This document shows, piece by piece, positions 39,022 through 49,800 of a stretch of 64,000 nucleotides of DNA (position 1 is the stretch's first letter; each line of letters begins with the position of its first letter). The position numbers were made by a program, and so were the translations under genes. The notes beneath the pieces are model-generated. The model ran no database searches. It was not told the DNA's origin and worked only from the letters and a program-made list of their open reading frames with translations. The DNA is from Farysia itapuensis (Eukaryota > Basidiomycota > Ustilaginomycetes > Ustilaginales > Ustilaginaceae). Location: positions 186,001 to 250,000 of the forward strand of contig JALBYC010000016.1 of NCBI GenBank assembly GCA_023212645.1, given 5' to 3'.

Positions 39022-40839
39022 ATGTTGAGGAATTTGGGTCTGCACGAGCGATTCTCTGTATCGAGGCGCAATGTTGGCTTTCCACCCGTCGTCGTGACAG
39101 CTGCTATCCTCGACCTCGACACAGACGCTGGTGACTCACTCGAACTATTGGCTCGAGAGCTGGAGCGCAAGATAGAAGCGCTGCTCGTCCAATATCCCCT
39201 GCTGGCGTGCAAGGTTGTCGACAGTCGCAGTCGCACACCCAGCTGGGTGCCCATCTCTCCTACGCCAACCGCACAGGATATCCTGCATGTCTCGCACGCT
39301 GGGCTCGACGACGCAGGGTCAAGCAAAGCGGACAACATCTTGTCCAAAGTCTTTACAGCCGAGCTTGCCTCTGTCCGCACCACGTCAGACAAGCAACAAG
39401 GCCCACTGTGGAGAGTAGGTCTCTCGTCACTCGGCACTCGTCAGTGTGTCCTCAGCCTCACTTGCGATCATGTCATCAACGACGGTCGTGGCACACTCAC
39501 TCTGTTCCAGCTGCTGCTCAACCGCGACGGACCCGAGGCCGATGTTGTAATCAACATGGCCGAGAAACCTATCGCTACAACCCCAGCTCTGCACATCCCC
39601 CCGGCGTCGGACAAGATCTTTGACTTCCGTCCGTCAACGGGCTACATGGTTGGCGTTATTTTCCACGAGCTGGTACTGCCGGTACTGCCGTTGCCCGGGT
39701 GGGTTAAGGACAAATTGCGTGGTCCGGTCGCCTGGCCTGTCACGCCTATGCAGTCTTCCACAACAACTTCGCCCGAATCAGTCTCACGCACTGTACTCAA
39801 AGCGTCGCCACGCGAATGCGCACCCGTCAACCGAGTCAATCTATTCACCGGCCCCAACTTTATCTCCAACCTAAAACGAGCCGCGCAGTCCCACATCCAC
39901 ACTGGCAGCACCGGCGCCGGCAACCCGAAAGCCGCCTCGATTCACGCCGTCATCCACTCGCTGGCGATGACGGCGTTGTTCGCAGCGCTGGCAAGCGAGC
40001 ACGGCACGCAACGTGCGCTGGAAGAGCTCCACCTGTGCTTTGGATCCGAGACACCTGTGTCATTACGGCACTTGTCGCCGGATACGCCAGGCTGTGCGGC
40101 CGCATGCGGTCCCTCCGGCGCACTCAGTGACACGACGCTCCCGGCGACGACGGGAAACTACGTCTCGTGCTTCCAGTATTCGGCACAGATTCGCGGATCA
40201 GACTGCTTCTGGACGACGACAAATGAGTTTGCGCGACAACTTTCTAGCAAGCAGGGACGTAAAGCTGCCAAACACACGATGGGCATGTTGGCCTACATCC
40301 CGGACCCACGCATGACGCCGGCCGTGGAGGCGCACGACGTTGCGGAAAAGCACGACGTCGCACAAGCACATGCCGAGGCGGGAACACAGATGACCAGCAC
40401 AAACTACTGCACCGGCTGGGAGAAGTTTTTCGGCGAAAAAGCGCGGTCAAGCACGCCGTTTGGATCGTCGGTCGAGATCTCGAATCTCGGCCTGATCGAC
40501 GTCAGCAGTGGCACGACGAGGCGCAAGGTCACAGCGTGTGCATGGGCGCAGTTCAAAGCCCCAGTCAGCTCTCCGTTCAACATGGATGTCGTCGGGTACA
40601 ACTCGTCGTCGCGGGAGTCTACCGAACAGACGCTCGCCATCACACTCGGCGCACGTCCAACCGCCTTCACCGACGAGACCGTTTTTGACCGCTTCCAAGC
40701 CAACTTGGTCCGCTTGGTCAACATGTTTGGCGCCACACCGCCAGAATCCACGGCGACAGACGCTGTCACAGCACCCACAACGACGGCGGAAACAGTCACA
40801 TTCGCAAGCTTGACACGCAAACTCCTCCAACCTCAATAG
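39022..40839 (+). CDS. Alcohol acetyltransferase-like (AATase/CAT-fold) enzyme
   Basis: Single exon, 605 residues. It carries the catalytic HxxxDG motif intact (HVINDGRG, His150 and Asp154) and a later SNLG segment (VEISNLGLIDV) typical of the alcohol acetyltransferase family (Atf1-like), which transfers acyl groups from acyl-CoA to alcohols or amines. The N-terminus (MLRNLGLHERFSVSRRNVGF) matches the usual opening of this family, supporting the 39022 start over 38956. It also has DGRGTLTLFQLLL after the motif. No signal peptide; a hydrophobic stretch near residue 215 (FHELVLPVLPLPGW) could touch membranes. The substrate is unknown. It is the second CAT-fold protein in the window, the other being at 24875-26908, with no close similarity seen between them. 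Confidence 0.8.
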   Translation: MLRNLGLHERFSVSRRNVGFPPVVVTAAILDLDTDAGDSLELLARELERKIEALLVQYPLLACKVVDSRSRTPSWVPISPTPTAQDILHVSHAGLDDAGSSKADNILSKVFTAELASVRTTSDKQQGPLWRVGLSSLGTRQCVLSLTCDHVINDGRGTLTLFQLLLNRDGPEADVVINMAEKPIATTPALHIPPASDKIFDFRPSTGYMVGVIFHELVLPVLPLPGWVKDKLRGPVAWPVTPMQSSTTTSPESVSRTVLKASPRECAPVNRVNLFTGPNFISNLKRAAQSHIHTGSTGAGNPKAASIHAVIHSLAMTALFAALASEHGTQRALEELHLCFGSETPVSLRHLSPDTPGCAAACGPSGALSDTTLPATTGNYVSCFQYSAQIRGSDCFWTTTNEFARQLSSKQGRKAAKHTMGMLAYIPDPRMTPAVEAHDVAEKHDVAQAHAEAGTQMTSTNYCTGWEKFFGEKARSSTPFGSSVEISNLGLIDVSSGTTRRKVTACAWAQFKAPVSSPFNMDVVGYNSSSRESTEQTLAITLGARPTAFTDETVFDRFQANLVRLVNMFGATPPESTATDAVTAPTTTAETVTFASLTRKLLQPQ

Positions 40840-41038
40840 ACCTTAATACAGTAGACGCCTTTGAAACACTTTTTGCTTCATCGGAAATTTTAGACAAAAA
40901 ATTTTTGCGGCAATGTGCTACAGTGCATGGATGGGATACAACAGAAGGGGCAAGGAAGAGATCCGCAGTAGGGTACAAGGTGAGACGGACAGACGTGTAT
41001 GCGAGATCGAGCTGGCGATGGGGGAAGGAGAAGCGAGT

Positions 41039-43585
41039 TTATGGGCCGGGTGTTGGTTTGAATGTGACTTCGGAAAGGGTGTTGAAAGCCTCCCTGTAGG
41101 CATCGAGCAGCTGCTTGACCCTCTTGCGCTCCGAGGTCAGACCCTCATCTTCGTACAGCAGATCCTCAAACAGCTTCTCTTTGTACAGTCCGGCGACCAG
41201 CCGATTCTGCACCGACTCGCGACTGAAGTTGACCAAAAGGTGCATAATGGCCTTGGGCACCAGATCCTGTATGGACTGGCGGACAATGTTGAAGTAGCTC
41301 GCAATCAGTGATCGAATCAGCGAAGTTTCCAACTCTTCGCGATCAGAGAGTGCATACTCGTCCGACGAGATTGGCGTGGCCTCGAGATGCTTGTCGAGTG
41401 ACTTCATGTCGTACGCGGCCGAGTTGCCTTCCAGACCATTACGGCCAGACATGGCGTTTGGTTTGTGTTCACGATTCGAGTACTCTTGCATGCGTGGCTG
41501 ATGACCATGATGCGCTGGAGCGTGATATCCACCCAGGCCAGACGTAGGTCCAACACCACCGACCGGCATACCTGAAGCACCTCCGAAAAAGTAGTTGAGG
41601 AATGTATCCCTTGCACCGCCGCTGCCCTGTCCAGATCCCACAACAGACGATGGACCGGAGCTGTTGGCAGAGCCATGCCCTCCTGTATGGCCGATTGTGT
41701 GGTGATGACGCACATCTGGTGCAGAATGAGGTCGAGAGTCCTGAGTCGATGACATGGTTCGCTCCTTTTTGTCCCGCTTGCCTCCTCCTGATTTGGAGTT
41801 GGCACCGTTGACGGTCAATGTGCGTGAGGAAGGACCGTTACTGTCATCGTCGTCATCGTCGGAGCCTTCGCCCTCGAAATCGAGCGACTCGTCAAACGCG
41901 TTCTTGGCTCGCGATGGAGGCGCTACGAGCGCCATCTGTCTGCGAGCTTGGTTGTCGCGCTGCTCACGAGCAATGTGGGCCGAGTCTTGAACGAACGCCG
42001 GGTGATTGGTGTTGATATAGGCAGCTTGAATCTGGATCAGACTTTGCACGTACTCGGATGTAGGGCCGAGACGCTCGCGCAAGAGTTCCGAGACATGCTC
42101 GATGAGCTGCGCATGCAGGCGTGGAAAGCGCTGCAGCTCGGTACTGGTGCAGTTGTGGCAGATCTTCATGAGCTCTTCGTACACGAGCTCGACGCATCTC
42201 AGACTCGGAGGCTCCAGCAGCTTGATTTGAGGCTTGATGAGCAGCTCGAATGCAGCTTCGGGAACGAAGAGCGAGGGACGAGGACCGGTCGAGTTTCGAA
42301 TGGCTGTGCGAATGTCCTGCACGGTCAAGTTCTGCGTTGGGTTGATGCTGGTCAGAGCGTGACCAAAGACGTCCTGGAAAATGTAGTAAATGCGCGCACC
42401 GCCACAAAGCTCCTTGGTCGAGATATCAAAGGTGGTGCCGTCGATGGAGGCGACAAAGTCGCGCGCAAACTGCGTCATAAGCTTGAGTACCAGAGAACCT
42501 CGGTGCTGATCACCCAGAAACGTTGTGTCACCAAAGGCAGCAAGCTCCTGCTGAGTCTGACCCATGAGTGTGTTGAGGCGAGCTTTCATGTCGGGCAACT
42601 TGTCCCGAATATGGCTCATGAGCACCTGATTGAGGGTCTTGGCAAGGTACTTTGTGCCGCATCGATGCGCAATATTTTTGTAAGCTGCATGCGAGCGGAA
42701 GAATTCTTCCTCGTTCCGTCGCGCAGCAAGCATGGAAATGTTTCCATTGATGTCCTTTTGCGAGCGGTTGACGACGCCAATAAAGCCCAACTTGAGTGGA
42801 TAGACACGGCCTGTGAGAATATCGAGTGCATGTGTTCCCTGGTCCATGAGGTCGAGTTTGGTGAGAACACCGATGGTGCGTCTGCCTTGGGGATCGACGG
42901 TCCTGGCCAGCTTGAGACTGTCAGAGTTAGCCAGATCGACATTGGCAGGGCTGACGGCGAGAATGATGCAGTTGGGTTTGGACACATAGTCTGTGACGAG
43001 GTTGCGGATCTGGCGCTCTATGTCCGAGGGCTGATCGCCGACAGGAATCTTGGTGAGACCGGGCAAGTCGACCAGGGTGAGGTTAAGAACATTGGGACTG
43101 TAGATTTTGAGGTGAATGGGCAGCTTGGAGACGCCCTTGTTCTGACCAGCGACACGGAAGGTCTCGTTCTCAATCTCTCTGCGCACCTCGTTAAAGTCGG
43201 TGAATCGCTTATCGAGGTGCAAGAATTCGCCGTACTCCTCGTACGTAGGTGTTCGAGCGGAGCTCGAGGCCTGCGAGGGACGCGACAGCTCGGCGCCATC
43301 GGATAGGTCGTAAGCACGCGATGACTTCTGCAGCTTAGCCTGTTCCTGTACAGAGGGAGTGTGTACCGACGGGGTGTGGACGAGCTGGAGGACGAGCGGT
43401 CGTCTTGTGACAATCCCATTGCCGCGCGGCAAAAAGTCACGACCGACGATAGTCTCGAGCACACTCGACTTGCCCGCCGACTGAGACCCTACGACGACAA
43501 TCTGCGGCAGATCAACCGAATCACCGCCAATGGCGGTAAAGGTCTCCTGTAGCTTGTTGACCACCTGAATCAGATCGACGTCCAT
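41039..43585 (-). CDS. DNM1: Dynamin-related GTPase Dnm1/Drp1 (mitochondrial and peroxisomal fission)
   Basis: Single exon, 848 residues. Dnm1 assembles into helices that divide mitochondria and peroxisomes. The GTPase domain has G1 GSQSAGKSS (about 33-41), G2 at TRRPLVLQL, G3 DLPGLTK and G4 TKLDLMD, with GVVNRSQKDI following. The middle/stalk region is well conserved (LLGQ-like LMGQTQQELAAFGD, AYINTNHPAFV). A Gly/Ser/His-rich insert (about 560-700) replaces the animal B-insert. The GTPase effector domain lies at the C-terminus (SLIASYFNIVRQSIQDLVPK, ending near LLDAYREAFNTL). It is convergent with the acetyltransferase gene and upstream of ATP1 in the same direction. Confidence 0.97.
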   Translation of the reverse strand: MDVDLIQVVNKLQETFTAIGGDSVDLPQIVVVGSQSAGKSSVLETIVGRDFLPRGNGIVTRRPLVLQLVHTPSVHTPSVQEQAKLQKSSRAYDLSDGAELSRPSQASSSARTPTYEEYGEFLHLDKRFTDFNEVRREIENETFRVAGQNKGVSKLPIHLKIYSPNVLNLTLVDLPGLTKIPVGDQPSDIERQIRNLVTDYVSKPNCIILAVSPANVDLANSDSLKLARTVDPQGRRTIGVLTKLDLMDQGTHALDILTGRVYPLKLGFIGVVNRSQKDINGNISMLAARRNEEEFFRSHAAYKNIAHRCGTKYLAKTLNQVLMSHIRDKLPDMKARLNTLMGQTQQELAAFGDTTFLGDQHRGSLVLKLMTQFARDFVASIDGTTFDISTKELCGGARIYYIFQDVFGHALTSINPTQNLTVQDIRTAIRNSTGPRPSLFVPEAAFELLIKPQIKLLEPPSLRCVELVYEELMKICHNCTSTELQRFPRLHAQLIEHVSELLRERLGPTSEYVQSLIQIQAAYINTNHPAFVQDSAHIAREQRDNQARRQMALVAPPSRAKNAFDESLDFEGEGSDDDDDDSNGPSSRTLTVNGANSKSGGGKRDKKERTMSSTQDSRPHSAPDVRHHHTIGHTGGHGSANSSGPSSVVGSGQGSGGARDTFLNYFFGGASGMPVGGVGPTSGLGGYHAPAHHGHQPRMQEYSNREHKPNAMSGRNGLEGNSAAYDMKSLDKHLEATPISSDEYALSDREELETSLIRSLIASYFNIVRQSIQDLVPKAIMHLLVNFSRESVQNRLVAGLYKEKLFEDLLYEDEGLTSERKRVKQLLDAYREAFNTLSEVTFKPTPGP

Positions 43586-43836
43586 CTTGGTTGGTTGTCG
43601 TTAAACGTGGAGAGAAGAGAGAGAAGCCAAGCGCGCAATTGCACCGAAATAACACACTTTCTCTCTCTGCCAACTCAAAATTAATTGTTCGCGATTTGCC
43701 CGATTCACGTGGTCAATATCGATCACACACACTCTGCGAACGAGACCAGTATTTGATTTGGATTGGCTTCAATCGTACAGGGAAAAATATGGGAAGAAGA
43801 AATGCCATGGAGACATCAGCTGGTAGTGAATGTAGT
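43586..43836. promoter_or_regulatory. DNM1 promoter / ATP1 3' flank
   Basis: 251 nt between the ATP1 stop and the DNM1 ATG, both on the minus strand. It is pyrimidine-mixed with a CTCTCTC run near 43660. No firm motif. Confidence 0.45.
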
Positions 43837-45630
43837 TTAGGCAAGGAATTGCTTGACGTGCTCCTGGATGAGCTTCTTCATCTTGTCGAACAGGGCGTCG
43901 TTGGGGACACCTTTCGAGACTTCGGCCAGCAGCTCGTCTTCAGTGGCAAGCTTCTCACGGAAGGAAGCCTCCCACTCGACAATGCGGTCAGCGGGAACGC
44001 TGTCCACCAGACCATTGACACCGGCGTAGATGATGGGGATCTGGATCTCGGTGGCCATGGGCACAAACTGGGGCTGCTTGAGCAACTCGACAAGTCGAAC
44101 ACCACGGTTCAGCGTAGCTCGGGTGGAGGCGTCCAAATCCGAACCGAACTGGGCAAAGGCAGCCAACTCTCGGTACTGGGCAAGAGACAGCTTGAGCGAA
44201 CCAGAGACCGACTTGTACAACTTGGACTGCGCAGCCGATCCGACCCGGGATACCGAGAGACCGACGTTGATAGCGGGTCGGATACCCTTGAAGAAGAGCT
44301 CAGACTCGAGGTACACCTGACCGTCAGTGATGGAGATAACGTTGGTGGGAATGAAAGCGGACACGTCACCACCCTGGGTCTCAATGACGGGAAGGGCAGT
44401 CAGCGATCCACCACCGTAGTTGTCGTTCATCTTGGCAGCTCGCTCCAAAAGACGCGAGTGGAGGTAGAAAACGTCACCGGGGTAAGCCTCACGACCGGGG
44501 GGTCGTCGAAGCAGAAGCGACATCTGACGGTAGGCGACGGCCTGCTTGGACAAGTCATCGTAGATAATCAGGGCGTGCTTTCCGTTGTCACGGAACCACT
44601 CTCCGATGGCGGCACCAGAGAAGGGGGCAAGGTACTGCAGGGGAGCAGCTTCGGAAGCGGTGGCGGCAACAATGATGGTGTACTTCATCGCGTCGTTCTC
44701 CTCGAGAACCTTGACCAGCTGGGCAACGGTACTTCGCTTCTGGCCGATGGCGACGTAGACACAGTAGAGCTTCTTGCTCTCGTCGTTGCCGTCGTTCCAT
44801 CGCTTCTGGTTGAGGATGGTGTCGATGGCGACGGCGGTCTTACCGGTCTGTCGGTCACCAATGATCAGCTCACGCTGTCCTCGTCCGATGGGTACCATGG
44901 CGTCGACGGGCTTGATACCGGTCTGCATGGGCTGGTTGACCGACTTTCGGGGGAGAATGCCGGGAGCCTTGGAAGAGGCACGTCGTCGCTCAGCGGCATC
45001 AATGGGACCCTTGCCGTCAATGGGGTTGCCGAGGGCGTCGACAACTCGTCCGAGCAGACCAGGTCCGACGGGCACATCCACAATCTGGCCAGTTCGCTTG
45101 ACAGTGTCGCCTTCCTTGATCAAACGATCGGAACCAAAGATGGAAACACCGACGTTGTCGGCCTCGAGGTTAAGAGCCATTCCTCGAACACCCGAAGAGA
45201 ATTCTACCATCTCTTCGGCCATGACATTGCGCAAACCGTAGACACGGGCGATACCGTCACCAATGGTCAGCACACGGCCAGTCTCCTGAACGTCACCACC
45301 GGCAGAGGCACCCGAGATTCGCTGTTCCAAAATCGAGCTGACTTCGGAAGCGGCTATTCGAGACATTAAGAGTCAGGTCAGTCTTGCTTTCCTCCAATTC
45401 CTGCCCACAGCCGCAAACTTACCGGGCTTGGCAGTGGCGTAGGTTCGGACAGCGTTAGCAACCGATCGACGGGCCTTTTCAAGGTAAGAAGAATGGGATG
45501 AAAAAAGTCAGACATTTGTACACGACACGTTGGATGATGGGCAGTTGTATGCCGCATGGAAACCTACCACAGGGACGGCAGCCGATCGGGCGAGGTTGGC
45601 AGTAGCAATGCCGGCAGATCGAGCAAGCAT
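43837..45630 (-). CDS. ATP1: Mitochondrial F1Fo-ATP synthase subunit alpha
   Basis: Structural and regulatory nucleotide-binding subunit of the F1 head. Three exons read 45630-45568, 45474-45423 and 45353-43837, giving 543 residues. Introns are GTAGGT...AAAAG and GTAAGT...AATAG. The first two exons form an Arg/Ala/Ser-rich mitochondrial presequence ([20 protein letters not shown], then [17 protein letters not shown]). The splice regenerates [14 protein letters not shown], the normal mature start. Key motifs: P-loop [43 protein letters not shown], the arginine-finger region [12 protein letters not shown]. The third-exon frame has an internal ATG upstream of the acceptor that is intronic. A long antisense open frame crosses it and is an artefact of biased codon use. 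Confidence 0.98.
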
Positions 45631-46022
45631 CGCGGCGTATATAGACTATGACGAGGTGATTGAGGGGTGGGATGGTAGTGGAAGAAGGAAATCCGATCAG
45701 CCAAATCAGCAGCGCCCATCTCTCGTTTTTCCAAATGCCTAGGCGAATCAGCAGTGAGCGACGAATTGAAATCCCATTCCACGCCCGAATACAATATTCG
45801 CCATTTCTTCCTATTCTTTCTTACTTTTGGAATCCAACTTCGGAACCGATCGTCAGTGCGCGGACCTCTTTACGGAATGATCGAAAACAGAAAGATTGAA
45901 TCTCACCCGAACTGCACCGATCTCGACTTTTTCCATTGTCAGATCGCGCCTGCCCGAGCTGTCGGGGAATTTTTCTTCTCTTTGATCAAGCCATTCGTTG
46001 TGTAGACACCATCTCACACAGC
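45631..46022. promoter_or_regulatory. Divergent promoter shared by ATP1 and the bL21m gene
   Basis: 392 nt between the ATP1 ATG (minus) and the bL21m ATG (plus). Both encode mitochondrial proteins. The middle is AT-richer (around 45770-45840). I found no CCAAT box. Confidence 0.65.
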
Positions 46023-46832
46023 ATGATGCGCACCTCTTTGCTCTCTCTGTCCAGTGCTGCGCTCAAAGGCAAAGCGAGACAGGTGCTGGAACCCGTGGTC
46101 TCCCGCAGTCTGGCTACCAATGCCGCCGCTGCTGGTTCATTAAGCTCTCAAGGCACTTCCTCTCCTGCAGTTGATTCAAAAGAGACGGCTCTCTCCTTGC
46201 TCAAAAGCCAGCCAGATCATTACGCCATAGCATCGGTGGCTGGTCGAACCTTTCTCGTTTCCAAAGGCGATTTGATAACGACTCCGCGGCTCCGAGATGC
46301 ACGCATTGGAGATCTACTCGTGCTCGATCGAGTCCACGAGATTGGGTCGAGAGACTACACGCTGCGCGCACAGAATACACTCAACACTCGACGCATTACG
46401 TCTGCTGTTGATCTAGCTGCGCCTCATCCCATCGTTGCTGCCGCTCTGGCGCCTCTGACGTCGCCGCAACCAACAGACACGCCAGAAGCGATAGCAAAGG
46501 CGCAAGCTTTGGCAACGGCGTTTCAAGATCCCCTCGCTCGTCAACCAAGGCAACTCTTCACCCGTCTAACGCAAGGCAGAACCGATCGATCACCGCTCGT
46601 ACCACTTGCCAACTCGTGGACAGCTCGATTGATGCCCAGCGGCCTTGCTCACATCGGCTCCGTGCTCTCCCCCTCCACTGTTCGAATTACCGCCGTCGTG
46701 ACTGAGCAGACAAAGGGCGCCATGGAGACCATCGTCAAGTTCAAGCGCAGAAAGGGCTACAAGAAAACCATCCGACACAAACAGACATACACACGCATCA
46801 GGATCGAAGACATTCAGATTCAACCAAAGTAG
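46023..46832 (+). CDS. Mitochondrial large ribosomal subunit protein bL21m
   Basis: Single exon, 269 residues. Binds large-subunit rRNA in the mitochondrial ribosome. An Arg/Ser/Ala presequence (MMRTSLLSLSSAALKGKA to about residue 40) is followed by the L21 core: YAIASVAGRTFLVSKGDLI and IGDLLVLDRVHEIGS (about 65-115). The C-terminal half of the core is VKFKRRKGYKKTIRHKQTYT and IRIEDIQI (about 235-266). Between these lies an insertion of roughly 95 residues, Ala/Pro/Thr-rich, absent from bacterial L21. The ATG at 46023 is immediately followed by a second one; either may be used. In-frame sequence upstream to 45936 has only a TTG. Confidence 0.9.
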   Translation: MMRTSLLSLSSAALKGKARQVLEPVVSRSLATNAAAAGSLSSQGTSSPAVDSKETALSLLKSQPDHYAIASVAGRTFLVSKGDLITTPRLRDARIGDLLVLDRVHEIGSRDYTLRAQNTLNTRRITSAVDLAAPHPIVAAALAPLTSPQPTDTPEAIAKAQALATAFQDPLARQPRQLFTRLTQGRTDRSPLVPLANSWTARLMPSGLAHIGSVLSPSTVRITAVVTEQTKGAMETIVKFKRRKGYKKTIRHKQTYTRIRIEDIQIQPK

Positions 46833-46898
46833 ATCAATCGCAACCCAGCAAATATCTTATACTGAAATCCTTTTCGGGTAGGGTATGAAGTGTGCTTA

Positions 46899-49800
46899 TT
46901 AGCTATCGTTGAGGGAAGAAAGGGAGGACGCAGCTGCTTTGCGTCTGGCGTAGGCGGCTACCTGAGCGCCCAAGTCAAAAGGACTTTCCTCGTGTCTGCG
47001 GTTCTGTGGAGTCTGAGCTGCCCTGGGTGTTGACTTCATCGACGGAGACTCTGTCGTCCCGACCTCAGGCACTGCCTCCAAGGTCGTTGCTTCAAACGAG
47101 AATTCTTCCGAACTTCGCGAGCGGTCATCGGAGAAGCTATCCGAGAAGGAGTCATCGCCGTCCAAGCTTTGGCGAGAGCGAGCACGTGCCATGTCCAGCG
47201 ACGATACTGAGCGTCGTGCACCGATTCTGCCGTTGTACACGCCGCCAAACACGCCTTCTCGACCAGCGCTACCCAAATCCAGCGGCGAGCCCAGTGCAAA
47301 GACATGACTGTTGGCCGCTTTTTCACCAAGTAGCTCATTTGTGTCGATCGGTGTCGAGACAGTATTGGCGAGCTGCTCTCGTGCCGCTTTGCGAGAGTGA
47401 ATCACGCCGGTGAGCTCAGACATCATACCAGATGAGTCCAGGCCGCCCGCGCGAGTTTCGGAAGAAGTCTGGGCCGAGGCCTGCCGATTCTGTCGGGCTT
47501 GTGCAATCCGTTCATCTCGTGTCAATCGATGAGTTAGGCCGGGGATGCCAGCCATACCGGCAATGCTTTCAAAGACCTGTTCTAGACCAGGAGGCGGAAG
47601 TGCGTTCGGTGACGTAGAACCAAGCAGAAGCGCTGCGAGATCGTCCTCTTCTTCTCCCAAAATGTCATTGCCTCCATCAATCACCAATTTGTCGAGCGGC
47701 TCAGCAGTCACTGCATGCGAAAGCATCGGATCTGCCATATCGCCGGTCTCGAGAGGTGAGATCAAACTTTCTGGCACAATCAATGGTTCCCCGTCGGTGT
47801 TGACTTGGCTCGAAGCACTGTCTGGTTCCCTGCGGAGAATCTGTAGACTGGCCTCCCACTCGGCTGAAAGACCAAGCAGATCATCTCGCATGCTTGAGAG
47901 CACACGATCCATGTTTTCTGACGGATGCACAACCGCCGGCGTGTCTCTCTTTGCAGCCTCGTCGAAACCATGGAGGCCTGGCGGGGGTGTGACCTGAATA
48001 TCCTCGGCGCATACTCTGATCTTGGCCTGCAGTGATCGCAAGGCAAGCATCATGGCGTTAAGTCGATCTTCCAGTCCCGGATGGCCAACCAGCCGGGAAT
48101 CTGTCGACGTGGTTGCTGCAGATTGACAGCTGCCGTCGTTGGTGCCAGCAGAAGGTATCGATGACCCCATCTCCCGCTTGACCATCTCTTCAACCGTGGT
48201 GGCGTACTCCTGGTAGTTGCGCTTCATCTTGTCCATAAGCGAGGAGACTTCTTGCCAGTATTCATTGTGCATTTTGCTTTGATTCTCTTCAAGTGGGATC
48301 GTGTCAGTGAAGGACAGATTAAGGGCAAGGAGTCGACACAGGACCTGTCGGCGGCGTCTATGCATTCCTTCGAAGCGGGCTTTCAGACCCAAGAGCAAGA
48401 AAGGATCCAAATCATCGTCGCGGTCAGCCGAACCTGTTGTGGAAGATGCGTGTTGACCCAACGACAAGACTCGTTTCGCCGCTCTGACCGGCAGGGCAGG
48501 GGGGGACGGCGCGTTGACAGATCCGAAAGTAGCACTGTGCAAAGAAGGCGAGCGAATCTGTTGCGAGCTACTTGCAGCTGAAGAGGCCGATCTGTAGCTC
48601 AAGCGTTTGAGAGCAGCCGACTCGTTTGGTCCGCCAGTCGTGCCCGATCTATCTGAAACATAGTTCAGACGGGGCGACCGATAGACGTTGTTTGCATGAT
48701 CGGCGAATGTATGGCTGCGTTTGAGCAGGGTTGACGGGGCTCCATTGTGGTGGTCCGTAGAGGAAGTGAGAATCGAGCCGCTATCAGAGACCAGCGAGAG
48801 TCTCTTGTGACCGGATCTTGGGCTCGTAATCGCGCGACCCACTGGATCTGCCTGGCGTGCGTTACTGCCAAAGTTGCGCGATATTGTCGATGCCCAAGCT
48901 GAAGGCTTGTCGGTGCCGAGTACCGGCGAAGTCAATGAAGCTGCCGACTGATCGGCAGTCCAGTCGTGCCAGACGTCTGTCTCGCCAGCTTCTGCGGGCG
49001 CATCCAGTGCGTACAGATCTTTGAGAAGAGCGAATTCCTCCTGATCGATGAGTCTGTCTAGTGAAGCAGCGGTCGAGTCACAGGTGTAGCTTGCTCGATC
49101 CAGAGTCTCGATGAGAACCTTGCGGAGCTCGAGGAGTCGCCGCGGGGACGACTTAGCGCCCGATCCCTTCCGAGTTTCAGCAGCGAATGATGTAGAAGTC
49201 CCTTCTGACGATGCTGGACGTCCATTTCCCAAGCTGAGAGAAGAGAGTCTTCCATCATGTCTGCGGTGCGAAGGTGGTCCGCTTGAGGAAGTGGGGGCAC
49301 CTTCTGTAGCAGAGAGCAGCACCGTGCGACGAGGCGGAGTAGGTGAGGGATGATGGGACCAAGCCGAGCCTGAGACTGCCTCAATGCGTGAAATGGGAGG
49401 TAAAGGCTGCGTGAGCTTAAAGCCGCGAGAGACCAGTTCAACCTCCTGGATCGCATTGATCGCTGTGTTGGTCGACACATCAAAGCTTTGCAAAGTCCGA
49501 ACCAGACAGGAGACGTCTCGTACTGCGTTTGACCGCAAGAGGCCTGTTCCCACTGCCGAATTCTGAGTGCCGATAGCTGCGTTTCTTGGGCCAGCCAGAG
49601 AGGCAGGTTGAGATCTGCCTGATAGCTCAAAGCACAGCTGATCGTCCAGCGAACTAAAGCCGAGAAGCAAGATGCTGCTCCAAGCCAGACAAGCCAGGAT
49701 GAGCACAGTTTGGAGCCACGCATTCCACGTCGGACTGAGAAGTGCCAAGACAAGGGATGCAAATAGCGCGACATCCTTGATGGCTCTTCCACGAAGATCG

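Noticed and set aside
41948..43306. 452-codon plus-strand open frame antisense to DNM1
   Set aside because: Shadow of the conserved dynamin coding sequence.
43591..45369. 592-codon plus-strand open frame antisense to ATP1
   Set aside because: It mirrors a highly codon-biased conserved gene, starts with TTG, and has no recognisable protein features. ATP1 on the minus strand is unambiguous.
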